Below, piece by piece: positions 1 to 6,810 of a DNA stretch of 18,388 bases. The position numbers and the translations under genes were made by a program. Below the pieces are notes generated by a model. It worked only from the letters and a program-made list of their open reading frames with translations, made no database searches and was not told the DNA's origin. Location of the stretch: assembly GCA_003483885.1 (NCBI GenBank), contig DMXI01000701.1, forward strand, positions 1-18,388. The letters are read 5' to 3'. Each line of letters starts with the position of its first letter. The stretch's first letter is position 1. The stretch is from Microscillaceae bacterium (GTDB lineage: Bacteria > Bacteroidota > Bacteroidia > Cytophagales > Microscillaceae).

Positions 1-4
1 ATAA

Positions 5-379
5 ATGGAAAACATTGTTCTAGAAGGGACTGGTCGAACCCCATACGTTTCATTTGATGCCCAGGCAGGTAAATTAGAACTCTCAGGAAGATCTATCCCT
101 GAAAACTCGATTACTTTTTACAAGCCTCTTTTCGACTGGGTTGACAACTATGTTCAAAGTCCTAAAGATAACACAACTGTGATCTTTAATTTGGAGTACT
201 TCAACACAAGTTCTTCCAAATGTATTTTGGATTTGTTGCGAAAGCTTGAAACACTAAAAGATACTAATAATGCTACTGAAATCAAGTGGTATTTCGATGA
301 GGGAGATGAGGATATGGAAGAGTCGGGGAACGATTTCAAATCATTAATAAATCTCGACATTGAATTAGTTATGAAGTAG
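5..379 (+). CDS. SiaC-family regulatory phosphoprotein (DUF1987)
   Basis: This 124-residue cytosolic protein matches the SiaC family (DUF1987) along its whole length. The family acts in a partner-switching pathway in which a kinase (SiaB) phosphorylates SiaC on a threonine and a PP2C phosphatase (SiaA) removes the phosphate; SiaC then controls a downstream enzyme, a diguanylate cyclase in Pseudomonas aeruginosa. Visible family features are the N-terminal TPxVxFD-like segment, the PENS motif at residues 32-35, the DW pair near 44-45, and the NTSSSK motif at 67-72, where Thr68 is in the place of the known phosphorylated threonine. The WYFDEGDEDMEE stretch near 95-106 is also typical. The ATG at position 5 gives the normal family length. 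Any SiaA/SiaB partner would lie to the left, outside the window. The next gene starts 35 bp downstream, so an operon is likely. Confidence 0.88.
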   Translation: MENIVLEGTGRTPYVSFDAQAGKLELSGRSIPENSITFYKPLFDWVDNYVQSPKDNTTVIFNLEYFNTSSSKCILDLLRKLETLKDTNNATEIKWYFDEGDEDMEESGNDFKSLINLDIELVMK

Positions 380-414
380 CATCAGCACTAGTTTAGACAG
401 GGAAAATATTCAAC

Positions 415-1005
415 ATGGCTAATTCCTCTAATGTTTTTACAAGAGAATTTAAAGCACTTAATCAAGCAAAAGAAATCCTTGAACAAACTGTCGAATCTGA
501 TTCTATCTCCCGGCAGGATTTTGAAGAGTTGTGTAAACACTACGAAAGCCTGCTAGGCGATACCAGAGTAATCACTAACATCAGTGACCGTTTGCAAAAT
601 AAGCTGAATCGAGCCAACGATACTTTATCGGAGCGCTCAGAGGAGATCAAAAAGATTAACGAACAGCTTAATGAGCAAAACCTCCTCCTTCAAAATACCA
701 TTGATGAACTCACCAAAACTCGATTAAGTAGAAGAGCAGCAACAATCACCATTATTGCAGCAATGTTGCTATTCATCGTATCCGAAGGACTTCTCGAACC
801 TTTTATAGAAACCCAAGCTCAGAGATCAGAGCTCCCTCCTACTTATGTTAGTTGGATTAGCTTTGGCTTGAAAGGTTTTATTGCCTTATTGCTAAAACCC
901 ATTGAGTACCTCATAGACCGCTACCTACAACGCGAAGCCATTCGCAATCAGGAAAAGCAAGAGGTTTCGCAAAAAATACAAGACAACACTACCACTGCCG
1001 AGTAA
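415..1005 (+). CDS. Coiled-coil two-pass membrane protein next to SiaC
   Basis: This 196-residue protein has no named family that I can assign. Residues 1-50 are helical and polar. Residues about 55-105 form a predicted coiled coil rich in Leu, Glu, Gln and Asn. Two hydrophobic segments follow (about 109-131 and 143-168), then a charged C-terminal tail. The stretch ELCKHYESLLGDT...ISDRLQNKL resembles linker segments that, in Bacteroidota and other signalling proteins, precede kinase, phosphatase or cyclase domains; that likeness is from memory. Here no catalytic domain follows, only the membrane segments. It begins 35 bp after the SiaC gene on the same strand and is followed by a terminator, so it is probably co-transcribed. 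I infer a membrane-bound sensor or scaffold for the SiaC switch; there is no direct proof. Confidence 0.75.
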   Translation: MANSSNVFTREFKALNQAKEILEQTVESDSISRQDFEELCKHYESLLGDTRVITNISDRLQNKLNRANDTLSERSEEIKKINEQLNEQNLLLQNTIDELTKTRLSRRAATITIIAAMLLFIVSEGLLEPFIETQAQRSELPPTYVSWISFGLKGFIALLLKPIEYLIDRYLQREAIRNQEKQEVSQKIQDNTTTAE

Positions 1006-1025
1006 ATTACTTGGCAGTTTTTACT
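994..1025 (+). terminator. Intrinsic terminator overlapping the stop codon
   Basis: Arms 994-1005 and 1007-1018 pair over 12 positions with one G.U pair, so in practice the innermost pairs open to form the loop. A short T-rich run follows at 1018-1022. The TAA stop of the upstream gene (1003-1005) lies inside the 5' arm. It closes the SiaC operon. Confidence 0.7.
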
Positions 1026-1148
1026 TCTCCTACTTTTTTTCTCCCTCATAGTCAATCTGTTACAAAAATCTTTTTCATTTTTGTCCTTCAGTATTAATCC
1101 TATCTTGTATATATTCATGAGCACTGCTCACCCTTAAAAAATAATAAC

Positions 1149-1164
1149 TATCAAACTTTTAAAT
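1149..1164 (+). promoter_or_regulatory. 16-nt leader element, copy 1
   Basis: TATCAAACTTTTAAAT lies 11 nt before the ATG at 1176. The identical 16-mer lies 11 nt before the next gene's ATG at 2154. The fixed spacing suggests a translation-initiation or leader-RNA element. Its function is unproven. Confidence 0.4.
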
Positions 1165-1175
1165 ATTTATTTCTC

Positions 1176-2072
1176 ATGAAAATGATCAAACAAACTTTCT
1201 TTACAACTTTACTCACTTTTAGCTTTTTCGCACAAGCAAGTGCACAAAGCTTTAATTTACCTGGTGATGGTAATTGGTATTTGGTGGCTTCTATGGGTGG
1301 TCGTCATGCTTTTATAGAATATGTCTACAATCACGCCACAGCGCATAACCCTTCCATAGCTAAAGGAGAGATTCATTTCATCAATGCTAAAACGTACGCT
1401 ATTCAACGACACCAAACGATGGGGTATGGTGCCTATAATCAACCTCAATTTGCTGTGATCAACTTTGGAAACAATACTCAACTTTGGGTAAAAGCAACTC
1501 CTGGCGTAAGTGCAGGCACATTTGAAATCTTGAGGTACCAATATACTACCTTACATCTTGGTAGTACAAGTGATGCAAATTTGAATGACAATGGAGGTAA
1601 TGTAAAGATTTATGACAAGCTCCCAGATAGTAGTCATTGGCTTAATGGCAATGTACAAGTGATGGATGGTAAGCTAGGTATTGGTGTTTCCAACTTTGGT
1701 AGTGATAACAGTTTTAAGTTATTTGTGAAAGGAGGCATTCGTGCCGAAAAAGCAAAAATAGACATTGCGTCTCAAAATGGATGGGGAGATTATGTATTTG
1801 AACCCACTTATAAGCTACCTACCCTACAAGAAGTAGAAACCTACCTCAAAGCCCACAAACACTTACCAGGAGTACCCTCCGCCGCCACTTTGGTCAAAGA
1901 AGGCCTAGACTTAGGCAAAATGCATAAAATCCAAATGGTGAAAATTGAAGAACTTACCTTATACACTATCCAATTGAAAAAAGAGAACGACGCTTTGAAG
2001 CAGAAGATGAAAAAGTATGAGTCGTTGGCTAAGCGTGTAGAGAAGTTGGAAAAAATGCTGGAGAAAAAGTAA
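1176..2072 (+). CDS. Secreted protein with tail-fibre-like C-terminal region
   Basis: This 298-residue protein has a signal peptide (residues 1-23, cleavage likely after ASA). The central part is beta-rich with many Gly, Asn and aromatic residues. The C-terminal ~90 residues, starting near DYVFEPTYKLPTL, carry a pattern common in Bacteroidota exported proteins: LxxVExYLKxHKHLPGVPSA, a second LxLGKM element, then MVKIEELTLYTIQL and a coiled coil to the end. This pattern resembles the region seen in tail-fibre or peptidase S74-like (endosialidase chaperone) proteins. I see no T9SS sorting domain. The long C-terminal coiled coil suggests oligomerisation, perhaps as a surface or adhesive fibre. 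A weak promoter candidate (TTG at 1081, TATCTTGT at 1101) lies upstream. The exact function is unknown. Confidence 0.78.
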   Translation: MKMIKQTFFTTLLTFSFFAQASAQSFNLPGDGNWYLVASMGGRHAFIEYVYNHATAHNPSIAKGEIHFINAKTYAIQRHQTMGYGAYNQPQFAVINFGNNTQLWVKATPGVSAGTFEILRYQYTTLHLGSTSDANLNDNGGNVKIYDKLPDSSHWLNGNVQVMDGKLGIGVSNFGSDNSFKLFVKGGIRAEKAKIDIASQNGWGDYVFEPTYKLPTLQEVETYLKAHKHLPGVPSAATLVKEGLDLGKMHKIQMVKIEELTLYTIQLKKENDALKQKMKKYESLAKRVEKLEKMLEKK

Positions 2073-2098
2073 ATAACACTCACTTATAACTTAAATAT

Positions 2099-2123
2099 AC
2101 AGGCATCGCCTGTTTTCATTTTT
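2099..2123 (+). terminator. Short hairpin terminator
   Basis: Arms ACAGGC (2099-2104) and GCCTGT (2108-2113) form a 6-bp GC-rich stem with a 3-nt loop. A T-rich tail broken by CA follows (2113-2124). It sits between the two exported-protein genes and would terminate the first. Confidence 0.65.
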
Positions 2124-2126
2124 TAG

Positions 2127-2142
2127 TATCAAACTTTTAAAT
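2127..2142 (+). promoter_or_regulatory. 16-nt leader element, copy 2
   Basis: This is an exact copy of the 16-mer at 1149-1164, again 11 nt before the start codon (ATG at 2154). The flanks of the two copies differ, so this is not simply one large recent duplication. Confidence 0.4.
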
Positions 2143-2153
2143 CCTTCATTAAG

Positions 2154-3641
2154 ATGAAAAAATTACTCTTATCTATTTTTTTCACTTATTTTATAGGTCA
2201 ACTTCAGGCTCAGCAATGTGGTACCGAAACACCCTTAACTTATCAATTGGCTCCACCCTCCTCTATGGCCCAGAACATGAGAACTACAGGCACTACTTAT
2301 TTTGTACCTCTTAAAGTTCATTTTATTACTAAATCTGATGGTTCAAAAGATGTAGCATTTGATGAACTAAATTTAGCACAGCAAATAAGCGAGATGAACC
2401 AAACATTTAGTAATATGAACATCAGGTTCTATAAAGTAGGGGATGTGAATATCATTGCAGAAGACGACTATTACAATAATGACGTTTCTCTTAAAGAAAA
2501 TGAAATTACTCAAAACCATTTCGAGCCAAAAACCATTAATTTATATTACTCGAAAAATGTACTTGGAAGAATCGCCTATACACGCCTACCACCAACAACA
2601 GTCTTTAACTCATTGCCTAGCAGTAGAATCTATAATGTTATCTTTCAAAGTTATAGTGCTTCCAATAATACCTTAATCCATGAAATGGGACATTTCTTTG
2701 GTTTACTACACACTTTTGGCCCTGGTAACTGTGCCTACAAAACTAACGAATTGGCTAATGGATCAAATTGCTCTACAACAGGGGATAGAATTTGTGATAC
2801 TCCCGCCGATCCAGTAAGTGGTGTCATTGATAACTTGATAGGTTGTAGAATCACCAAAGTAAATATCGGTACTTGTGAATATGTAGGTACTGACCTTGAC
2901 GCAAATGGTCAAGCTTATAGCCCATTGAACAATAACTTCATGAGTTATTTTCCAGTGGATTGTAAAACATCTTTTACGAATGGGCAGTATGAAGCCATGC
3001 GTAATACAGCATTTTATCAAAGGTATTATTTATTAAAATGCCAACAAACTCACTTTTTACTTCTCGAGGATAAGCTTATTTGTGAGGAATATATAGATGA
3101 AGAAGGTTATATCACTACTGAATGTTATGAAGATATTGTAGCAGATAAAGAGTATACCTCTAATTATCAAATCATTATTCAAAATCACATCGTAGACAAC
3201 GGCAAAAACTTGATTTTGAAAGCTGAACAAGAGGTTATTTTAAAACCAGGTTTTGAAGTGGTACCTGGCGGAAACCTTGAAGCAAAAATTGTTGAAAGTT
3301 GTGTACCTCAGCCAATTCAGAACAATAATGGACAAAGATCAACTCGTGCAGTAGTAGAGGCCAATCAAGTGCATCAATATCAGGAGTTTAATATTTACCC
3401 AAATCCAGCCCGTACTCAAATCACAGTAAGTTATCAAGTAGACAACATAAATCAATCAGTCTTCATTACTTTGTCTGATGTTAGTGGACAAACAATAAAA
3501 AAATTATTCAACCAGGCATCTTTAGACACAGGGCATTATCAACAAACTTTTGATATCAAGGCATTAAAGTCAGGAGTGTACTTTCTTACTTTACAAGTTG
3601 ACGATCGTAAAACGACAAAACGTTTAATTGTAATTAAATAA
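2154..3641 (+). CDS. Secreted M43 (pappalysin-type) metalloprotease with T9SS sorting domain
   Basis: This 495-residue zinc protease is predicted to leave the cell through the type IX secretion system. Residues 1-20 form a signal peptide. The catalytic metzincin motif is HEMGHFFGLLH, giving ligands His176, His180 and His186 with Glu177 as general base and Gly183 in place. The CDTP motif near 214-217 is characteristic of M43 enzymes, and the Met-turn is NFMSY at 262-266. Residues about 325-385 form a beta-rich segment with a LILKAEQEVILKPGF pattern often found between catalytic and sorting domains in this phylum. Residues about 412-495 (FNIYPNPA..., SGVYFLTL..., KRLIVIK end) are a type A T9SS C-terminal sorting domain. 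The likely role is extracellular protein breakdown for nutrients. It is convergent with rimM. Confidence 0.93.
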   Translation: MKKLLLSIFFTYFIGQLQAQQCGTETPLTYQLAPPSSMAQNMRTTGTTYFVPLKVHFITKSDGSKDVAFDELNLAQQISEMNQTFSNMNIRFYKVGDVNIIAEDDYYNNDVSLKENEITQNHFEPKTINLYYSKNVLGRIAYTRLPPTTVFNSLPSSRIYNVIFQSYSASNNTLIHEMGHFFGLLHTFGPGNCAYKTNELANGSNCSTTGDRICDTPADPVSGVIDNLIGCRITKVNIGTCEYVGTDLDANGQAYSPLNNNFMSYFPVDCKTSFTNGQYEAMRNTAFYQRYYLLKCQQTHFLLLEDKLICEEYIDEEGYITTECYEDIVADKEYTSNYQIIIQNHIVDNGKNLILKAEQEVILKPGFEVVPGGNLEAKIVESCVPQPIQNNNGQRSTRAVVEANQVHQYQEFNIYPNPARTQITVSYQVDNINQSVFITLSDVSGQTIKKLFNQASLDTGHYQQTFDIKALKSGVYFLTLQVDDRKTTKRLIVIK

Positions 3642-3646
3642 ATCAA

Positions 3647-3683
3647 AGTAAAAGCATCTTTGGCATTCAGAGATGCTTTTACT
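3647..3683. terminator. Bidirectional terminator between protease gene and rimM
   Basis: Perfect 13-bp arms at 3647-3659 and 3671-3683 enclose an 11-nt loop. The arms contain AAAA and TTTT runs, so either transcript could use the structure. The rimM stop codon (3679-3681, minus strand) lies inside one arm. Confidence 0.75.
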
Positions 3684-4212
3684 CTTCCAAATACACATCC
3701 AGCAACCCTCCTGGTAACGTTACGTGAATGATTTTCTGGTCGTGATCCAGGGTTTGAATGATTTGGTCTTTGATGTAGGGAATAAGTACTTCTTTGCCTT
3801 GATGTTCTACCCCAATCAAATCCTGGTTGGTAGAATCATACAGTTGTACCACTGGGCCAATCTCGCCTTTTTCGTCATCTACCACCTTATAGCCAAGTAT
3901 TTCGTGAAAATAGTATTCTTCGGTATCGGTTTCAGGCAAAATATCGGTGGGTAGCATGAGTTTATTACCTACCAATGCCCTAGCGGTATCTACATCGTCT
4001 ATTTCTTCAAATTTAAGGCGCACGTATCCTTGCACAAAACGTACGTTTTCTACAAAATAGGGCACTAATTGCTGGCTTTTATTCACCAAAAAGACCGATT
4101 CTAACTCCTGATATTCTTCAGGGTTGTCTACATCAAACACAGCGTGTACTTCGCCTTTTACCCCATAGGTTTTGGCAATGTACCCTACTTCATAACAATC
4201 GTCAAAAGTCAT
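3679..4212 (-). CDS. rimM: Ribosome maturation factor RimM
   Basis: This 177-residue protein matches RimM, a 16S rRNA processing factor that binds ribosomal protein S19 and helps mature the 30S head. The N-terminal RimM domain begins DDCYEVGYIAKTYGVKGEVHA, close to the family's G-I-x-x-x-x-G-x-x-G-E-V pattern. The C-terminal PRC-barrel contains YYFHEILGYKVVDDEKGEIG and ends with LLDVYLEE, where other members have a GLLDL-type ending. Length is normal. It lies downstream of rpsP on the minus strand, the usual partner order, although trmD and rplS do not follow. A clear intrinsic terminator separates it from rpsP, so its expression must depend on read-through or on its own promoter. Confidence 0.96.
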   Translation of the reverse strand: MTFDDCYEVGYIAKTYGVKGEVHAVFDVDNPEEYQELESVFLVNKSQQLVPYFVENVRFVQGYVRLKFEEIDDVDTARALVGNKLMLPTDILPETDTEEYYFHEILGYKVVDDEKGEIGPVVQLYDSTNQDLIGVEHQGKEVLIPYIKDQIIQTLDHDQKIIHVTLPGGLLDVYLEE

Positions 4213-4253
4213 AGTAGATATTGTTTCTTAAAGGTATTTGGTAAAATTTGATA

Positions 4254-4290
4254 TAAAAAAACCTTTGCTTTGTGTCTAAAAGCAAAGGTT
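4254..4290 (-). terminator. Intrinsic terminator between rpsP and rimM
   Basis: On the minus strand, arm 4290-4280 pairs with 4270-4260 over 11 perfect base pairs around a 9-nt loop and runs straight into a T tract (the A run at 4255-4260 on the plus strand). It lies about 40 bp after the rpsP stop and before the rimM start. The stem and T run are strong, so partial termination is expected. Confidence 0.75.
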
Positions 4291-4329
4291 AAGAATGAAC
4301 AAGTAATTTTTCTGAAAAATTCGCGTGTT

Positions 4330-4887
4330 TTATTCTGCGTTTTCGGCCTCATTGGTTTCAGCAGTTGCTTCTGCATCGCCACCTTCTTCGCCTTCAGCAT
4401 CTGCATTTTCTGCTTCTGCTGCTTTAGCTGCCTCTTCTTGTTTTTTCTTAAGTGCTTCAGCACGTTTTGCATTTACCTGAGCTTCAGCATCAAGGCGTGC
4501 TTTCTTCGCTGCTTCTTTGTCAGAAGACAACTTATCCATACGTGCAGTTACTTTAGCATCTTTGTTAGACTTCCACTCCTCAAACTTTTGAGTTGCTTGC
4601 TCTTCCGTAATCGCTCCTTTTCTTACTCCGATTTCAAGGTGCTTGCGAAACATTACGCCTCTATAAGAAAGCATCGCACGAACAGTATCGGTGGGCTGTG
4701 CCCCGTTCAATACCCATTTCAATGCTCTTTCTTCGTCTAATACAATAGTAGCGGGAACAGTATGTGGGTTATAAGTTCCAATTTTTTCGATGAAGCGACC
4801 ATCACGTGGTGCCTTTTGATCGGCCACAACTACATCGTACAAAGGCTTCTTTTTGCGCCCTCTTCTTGCTAATCTGATTCTTACCAT
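4330..4887 (-). CDS. rpsP: 30S ribosomal protein S16 with extended C-terminus
   Basis: This is ribosomal protein S16, a small-subunit assembly protein. Residues 1-80 carry the conserved core: MVRIRLARRGRKKKPLYDVVVAD at the start, DGRFIEKIGTYNPH near 30-43, and the WVLNGAQPTDTVRAML segment near 58-73. The E. coli protein stops near residue 82, whereas this one has 185 residues. The extra ~100 residues are low-complexity and rich in Ala, Lys, Glu and Asp, with a basic helix-like first half and an acidic Ala/Glu-rich end. Long S16 tails of this kind are common in Bacteroidota. The ATG at 4887 is fixed by the conserved N-terminus. A -7 promoter box lies about 60 bp upstream. Confidence 0.97.
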   Translation of the reverse strand: MVRIRLARRGRKKKPLYDVVVADQKAPRDGRFIEKIGTYNPHTVPATIVLDEERALKWVLNGAQPTDTVRAMLSYRGVMFRKHLEIGVRKGAITEEQATQKFEEWKSNKDAKVTARMDKLSSDKEAAKKARLDAEAQVNAKRAEALKKKQEEAAKAAEAENADAEGEEGGDAEATAETNEAENAE

Positions 4888-4946
4888 ATGTAAAAAAATA
4901 AATTACCGTGAGTGATAGAACTCGTCTATCGATTGGTTTTGGGCTG

Positions 4947-4954
4947 CAAAGATA
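4947..4954 (-). promoter_or_regulatory. Bacteroidota-type -7 promoter box for rpsP
   Basis: The minus strand reads TATCTTTG followed by CAGCCC, matching the Bacteroidota TAnnTTTG consensus of the primary sigma factor. It lies about 60 bp upstream of the rpsP start. No good TTG is found at the usual distance, so the -33 element is weak. Confidence 0.6.
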
Positions 4955-5309
4955 CTATATTTTTTCAAGATATAGTCTATAGGTTTTAAAACTTTAGGTA
5001 ATAGTTGGGAGCTTATTAAGTGAAAAACTAAAAGTGAAAAGTGAAAAATGACGCGAAGCGTAGAGTGGAGCAGGGAACAAGGGTGGCGCGAAGCGGATAT
5101 AATTGATCAATTCATAATTGACTATCATATTTGCAAAATCGATAGTTATTCCCGCTGCACATCGCGTAACCATTTAACAATAAGCGTAGCGAAACAATAG
5201 AACAATAAAATAACCATTCATCATTGATCACTGACCACTAGAAATATAATTCATAATTGATCATTATTATACATTACGCCATAATAAAACTGGTTTAGGA
5301 AACATTTTG

Positions 5310-5317
5310 TATTTTTG
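5310..5317 (+). promoter_or_regulatory. Candidate -7 promoter box for the lspA pair
   Basis: TATTTTTG fits TAnnTTTG and lies about 78 bp upstream of the first lspA start. No strong TTG is present 17-20 bp further upstream, so the call rests on the -7 box alone. Confidence 0.4.
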
Positions 5318-5394
5318 TAATTCCTGATTGAAATTTAAAATCCCCTTACCTTGTCAGGGATAAAAGAAAAAGCAAGCCAAAACGTTTTTGAAGT

Positions 5395-5997
5395 GTGAAA
5401 AAATATAAAGTGTACTTATTCATTTTACTCATCATTGGTTTGGACCATAGCGCCAAACTATGGGTACACTTTTATGTAGGGCATGGCTTTTTACAAGAAA
5501 TCGTGATTTTTAAAAACTGGCTCAAGATTCAATATCAGTTAAACCCTGGAATGGCCTTTGGGATAGAATGGGAAGCTACTTATGGCAAACTCGCCCTTAC
5601 CTTGTTTCGTCTGTTAGCTACTTTGGGTATTGCATACTACTTGAGCAAACTTATCAAGCGTCGTGCTCATTCTGGTTTAGTGTATTGTATAGCAGCTATT
5701 TTGGCAGGAGCTTTAGGAAACCTGATAGATAGCACTGTGTATGGGGTGTTGTTAGACAATGCTCAACCTGACACCCTCACTCCCTGGTTTCATGGGCAAG
5801 TAATTGATATGATTTACATTGACTTGATGGGTGGTTATTTTCCAAGTTGGTTGCCCTTTATTGGAGGAAAATATGCCCCAGCTACTGTTTTTAATATTGC
5901 TGATGCCGCCATTTTTATCGGAGTTATTATTATTATTGTACGCCAAAAGCATTTCTTTGCCAAAAAACGCCGAAAGAGATATTCAGCAATGATGTAG
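5395..5997 (+). CDS. lspA: Lipoprotein signal peptidase LspA, first tandem copy
   Basis: This 200-residue inner-membrane aspartyl protease (signal peptidase II) removes signal peptides from prolipoproteins at the lipidated cysteine. Family motifs are present: Asp17 in LDHSAK, NPGMAFG at 50-56, GNLIDS at 108-113, and the catalytic pair Asp138 (VIDM) and Asp170 (FNIADAAIFIG). The usual four membrane segments are visible (about 5-20, 64-86, 92-110, 165-183) and the C-terminus is basic. The start is GTG at 5395; the residues after it match the family N-terminus and no in-frame ATG fits better. A paralogue begins 26 bp after the stop, and the two are close in sequence. A substrate supply exists locally, with three lipobox proteins encoded in this window. 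Confidence 0.93.
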   Translation: MKKYKVYLFILLIIGLDHSAKLWVHFYVGHGFLQEIVIFKNWLKIQYQLNPGMAFGIEWEATYGKLALTLFRLLATLGIAYYLSKLIKRRAHSGLVYCIAAILAGALGNLIDSTVYGVLLDNAQPDTLTPWFHGQVIDMIYIDLMGGYFPSWLPFIGGKYAPATVFNIADAAIFIGVIIIIVRQKHFFAKKRRKRYSAMM

Positions 5998-6023
5998 TTG
6001 TGGCAAGGTAAAACGTGTGTGAT

Positions 6024-6668
6024 ATGAAGAAAAAGAACAAATTATATAAATTTTATTTACTGAGTCTGGCGGTCATTATATTCGATCAGGCAGTAAAACT
6101 CCTGGTGCATTACAATATGGATTTAGGTCTACCAGGTGAAATCAAAATATTTGGCGACTGGTTTAAAATCCATTATGTGCTCAATCCAGGTATGGCATTT
6201 GGCCTCAAGCTTGGTTCTTCGTATGGAAAACTAATTCTCACGCTCTTTAGGCTGTTGGCTACCGTTGGAATAGCCTGGTATATGTCGGTATTGGTAAAAA
6301 AACAAGCACACTCAGGTTTAGTATGGTGTGTGGCCCTCATTCTGGCAGGAGCTATTGGCAATGTACTAGATAGCACCTTCTATGGTGTGTTTTTAGGCAA
6401 TGCCCCCGCTGGTGCTCCTACTTCCTGGTTTCACGGGCAAGTAATTGATATGATTTATTTAGACATCTGGGAGGGTCACCTACCTAGTTGGCTGGGAGGA
6501 CAGTATTATGCATTATGGCCTATATTCAACATTGCTGACTCTTCCATTTTTATAGGGGTAGCCATTATTTTGATTATGCAACGGCGATTTTTTAAAGAGC
6601 CGATCAAGGAAGACAAAAAAGAAGGTTCTACCGAGGCCACTGACGAAAAAGCCACCAATGCATCATAA
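6024..6668 (+). CDS. lspA: Lipoprotein signal peptidase LspA, second tandem copy
   Basis: This is a 214-residue paralogue of the preceding gene and also signal peptidase II by its motifs: Asp21 (FDQAVK), NPGMAFG at 54-60, GNVLDS near 112-117, and the catalytic Asp142 (VIDM) and Asp172 (FNIADSSIFIG). Matching blocks between the copies include TLFRLLAT, AHSGLV and SWFHGQVIDMIY. It differs by a longer hydrophilic tail (about 190-214) rich in Lys, Glu and Thr. I chose the ATG at 6024; an in-frame GTG at 6015 would add only three residues without family support. Both copies look functional. Possible explanations are dosage, different substrates, or different resistance to an inhibitor; the sequence does not decide between them. 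Confidence 0.92.
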   Translation: MKKKNKLYKFYLLSLAVIIFDQAVKLLVHYNMDLGLPGEIKIFGDWFKIHYVLNPGMAFGLKLGSSYGKLILTLFRLLATVGIAWYMSVLVKKQAHSGLVWCVALILAGAIGNVLDSTFYGVFLGNAPAGAPTSWFHGQVIDMIYLDIWEGHLPSWLGGQYYALWPIFNIADSSIFIGVAIILIMQRRFFKEPIKEDKKEGSTEATDEKATNAS

Positions 6669-6694
6669 CACCCAACATTGTTAACGATATCTAC

Positions 6695-6730
6695 CAAAGC
6701 CGTTGAAGAAATTTTTTCAACGGCTTTGTT
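6695..6730 (+). terminator. Hairpin terminator after the lspA pair
   Basis: Perfect 13-bp arms at 6695-6707 and 6716-6728 enclose an 8-nt loop. The tail has only a short T-rich stretch (TTGTTGT), so termination may be moderate. Confidence 0.6.
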
Positions 6731-6810
6731 GTACCTATCCGAACCATAAAAAAATTGGAAAGTTTTTTGAATCCTTCTAACTTGGAATTTCTAAATCACG
6801 AACTAACTCT

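Larger units (their letters stand above)
4888..5394. other. Gene-free divergent region with decayed repeat-like sequence
   Basis: These 507 bp between divergent rpsP and lspA have no credible gene. The edges hold candidate promoters for both sides. The middle (about 5030-5280) looks like repeat debris: A-rich GTGAAAA runs near 5030-5050, three GC-rich islands sharing the GCGAAGCG/GCGTAGCG theme (about 5051-5061, 5087-5096, 5183-5192), and two copies of ATTCATAATTGA (near 5111 and 5250). The style contrasts with surrounding gene sequence and suggests a remnant of a dispersed non-coding repeat. Confidence 0.55.

Noticed and set aside
2763..3020. Minus-strand frame opposite the M43 protease
   Set aside because: Lies wholly within a strongly supported gene and has no recognisable features.
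4209..4740. Long open frames overlapping rpsP in other frames (156 and 87 residues)
   Set aside because: They are shadows of the low-complexity Ala/Lys/Glu-rich S16 tail; the S16 frame has clear homology.
6015..6023. GTG start for the second lspA
   Set aside because: Adds only three residues; the ATG at 6024 aligns with the family start.
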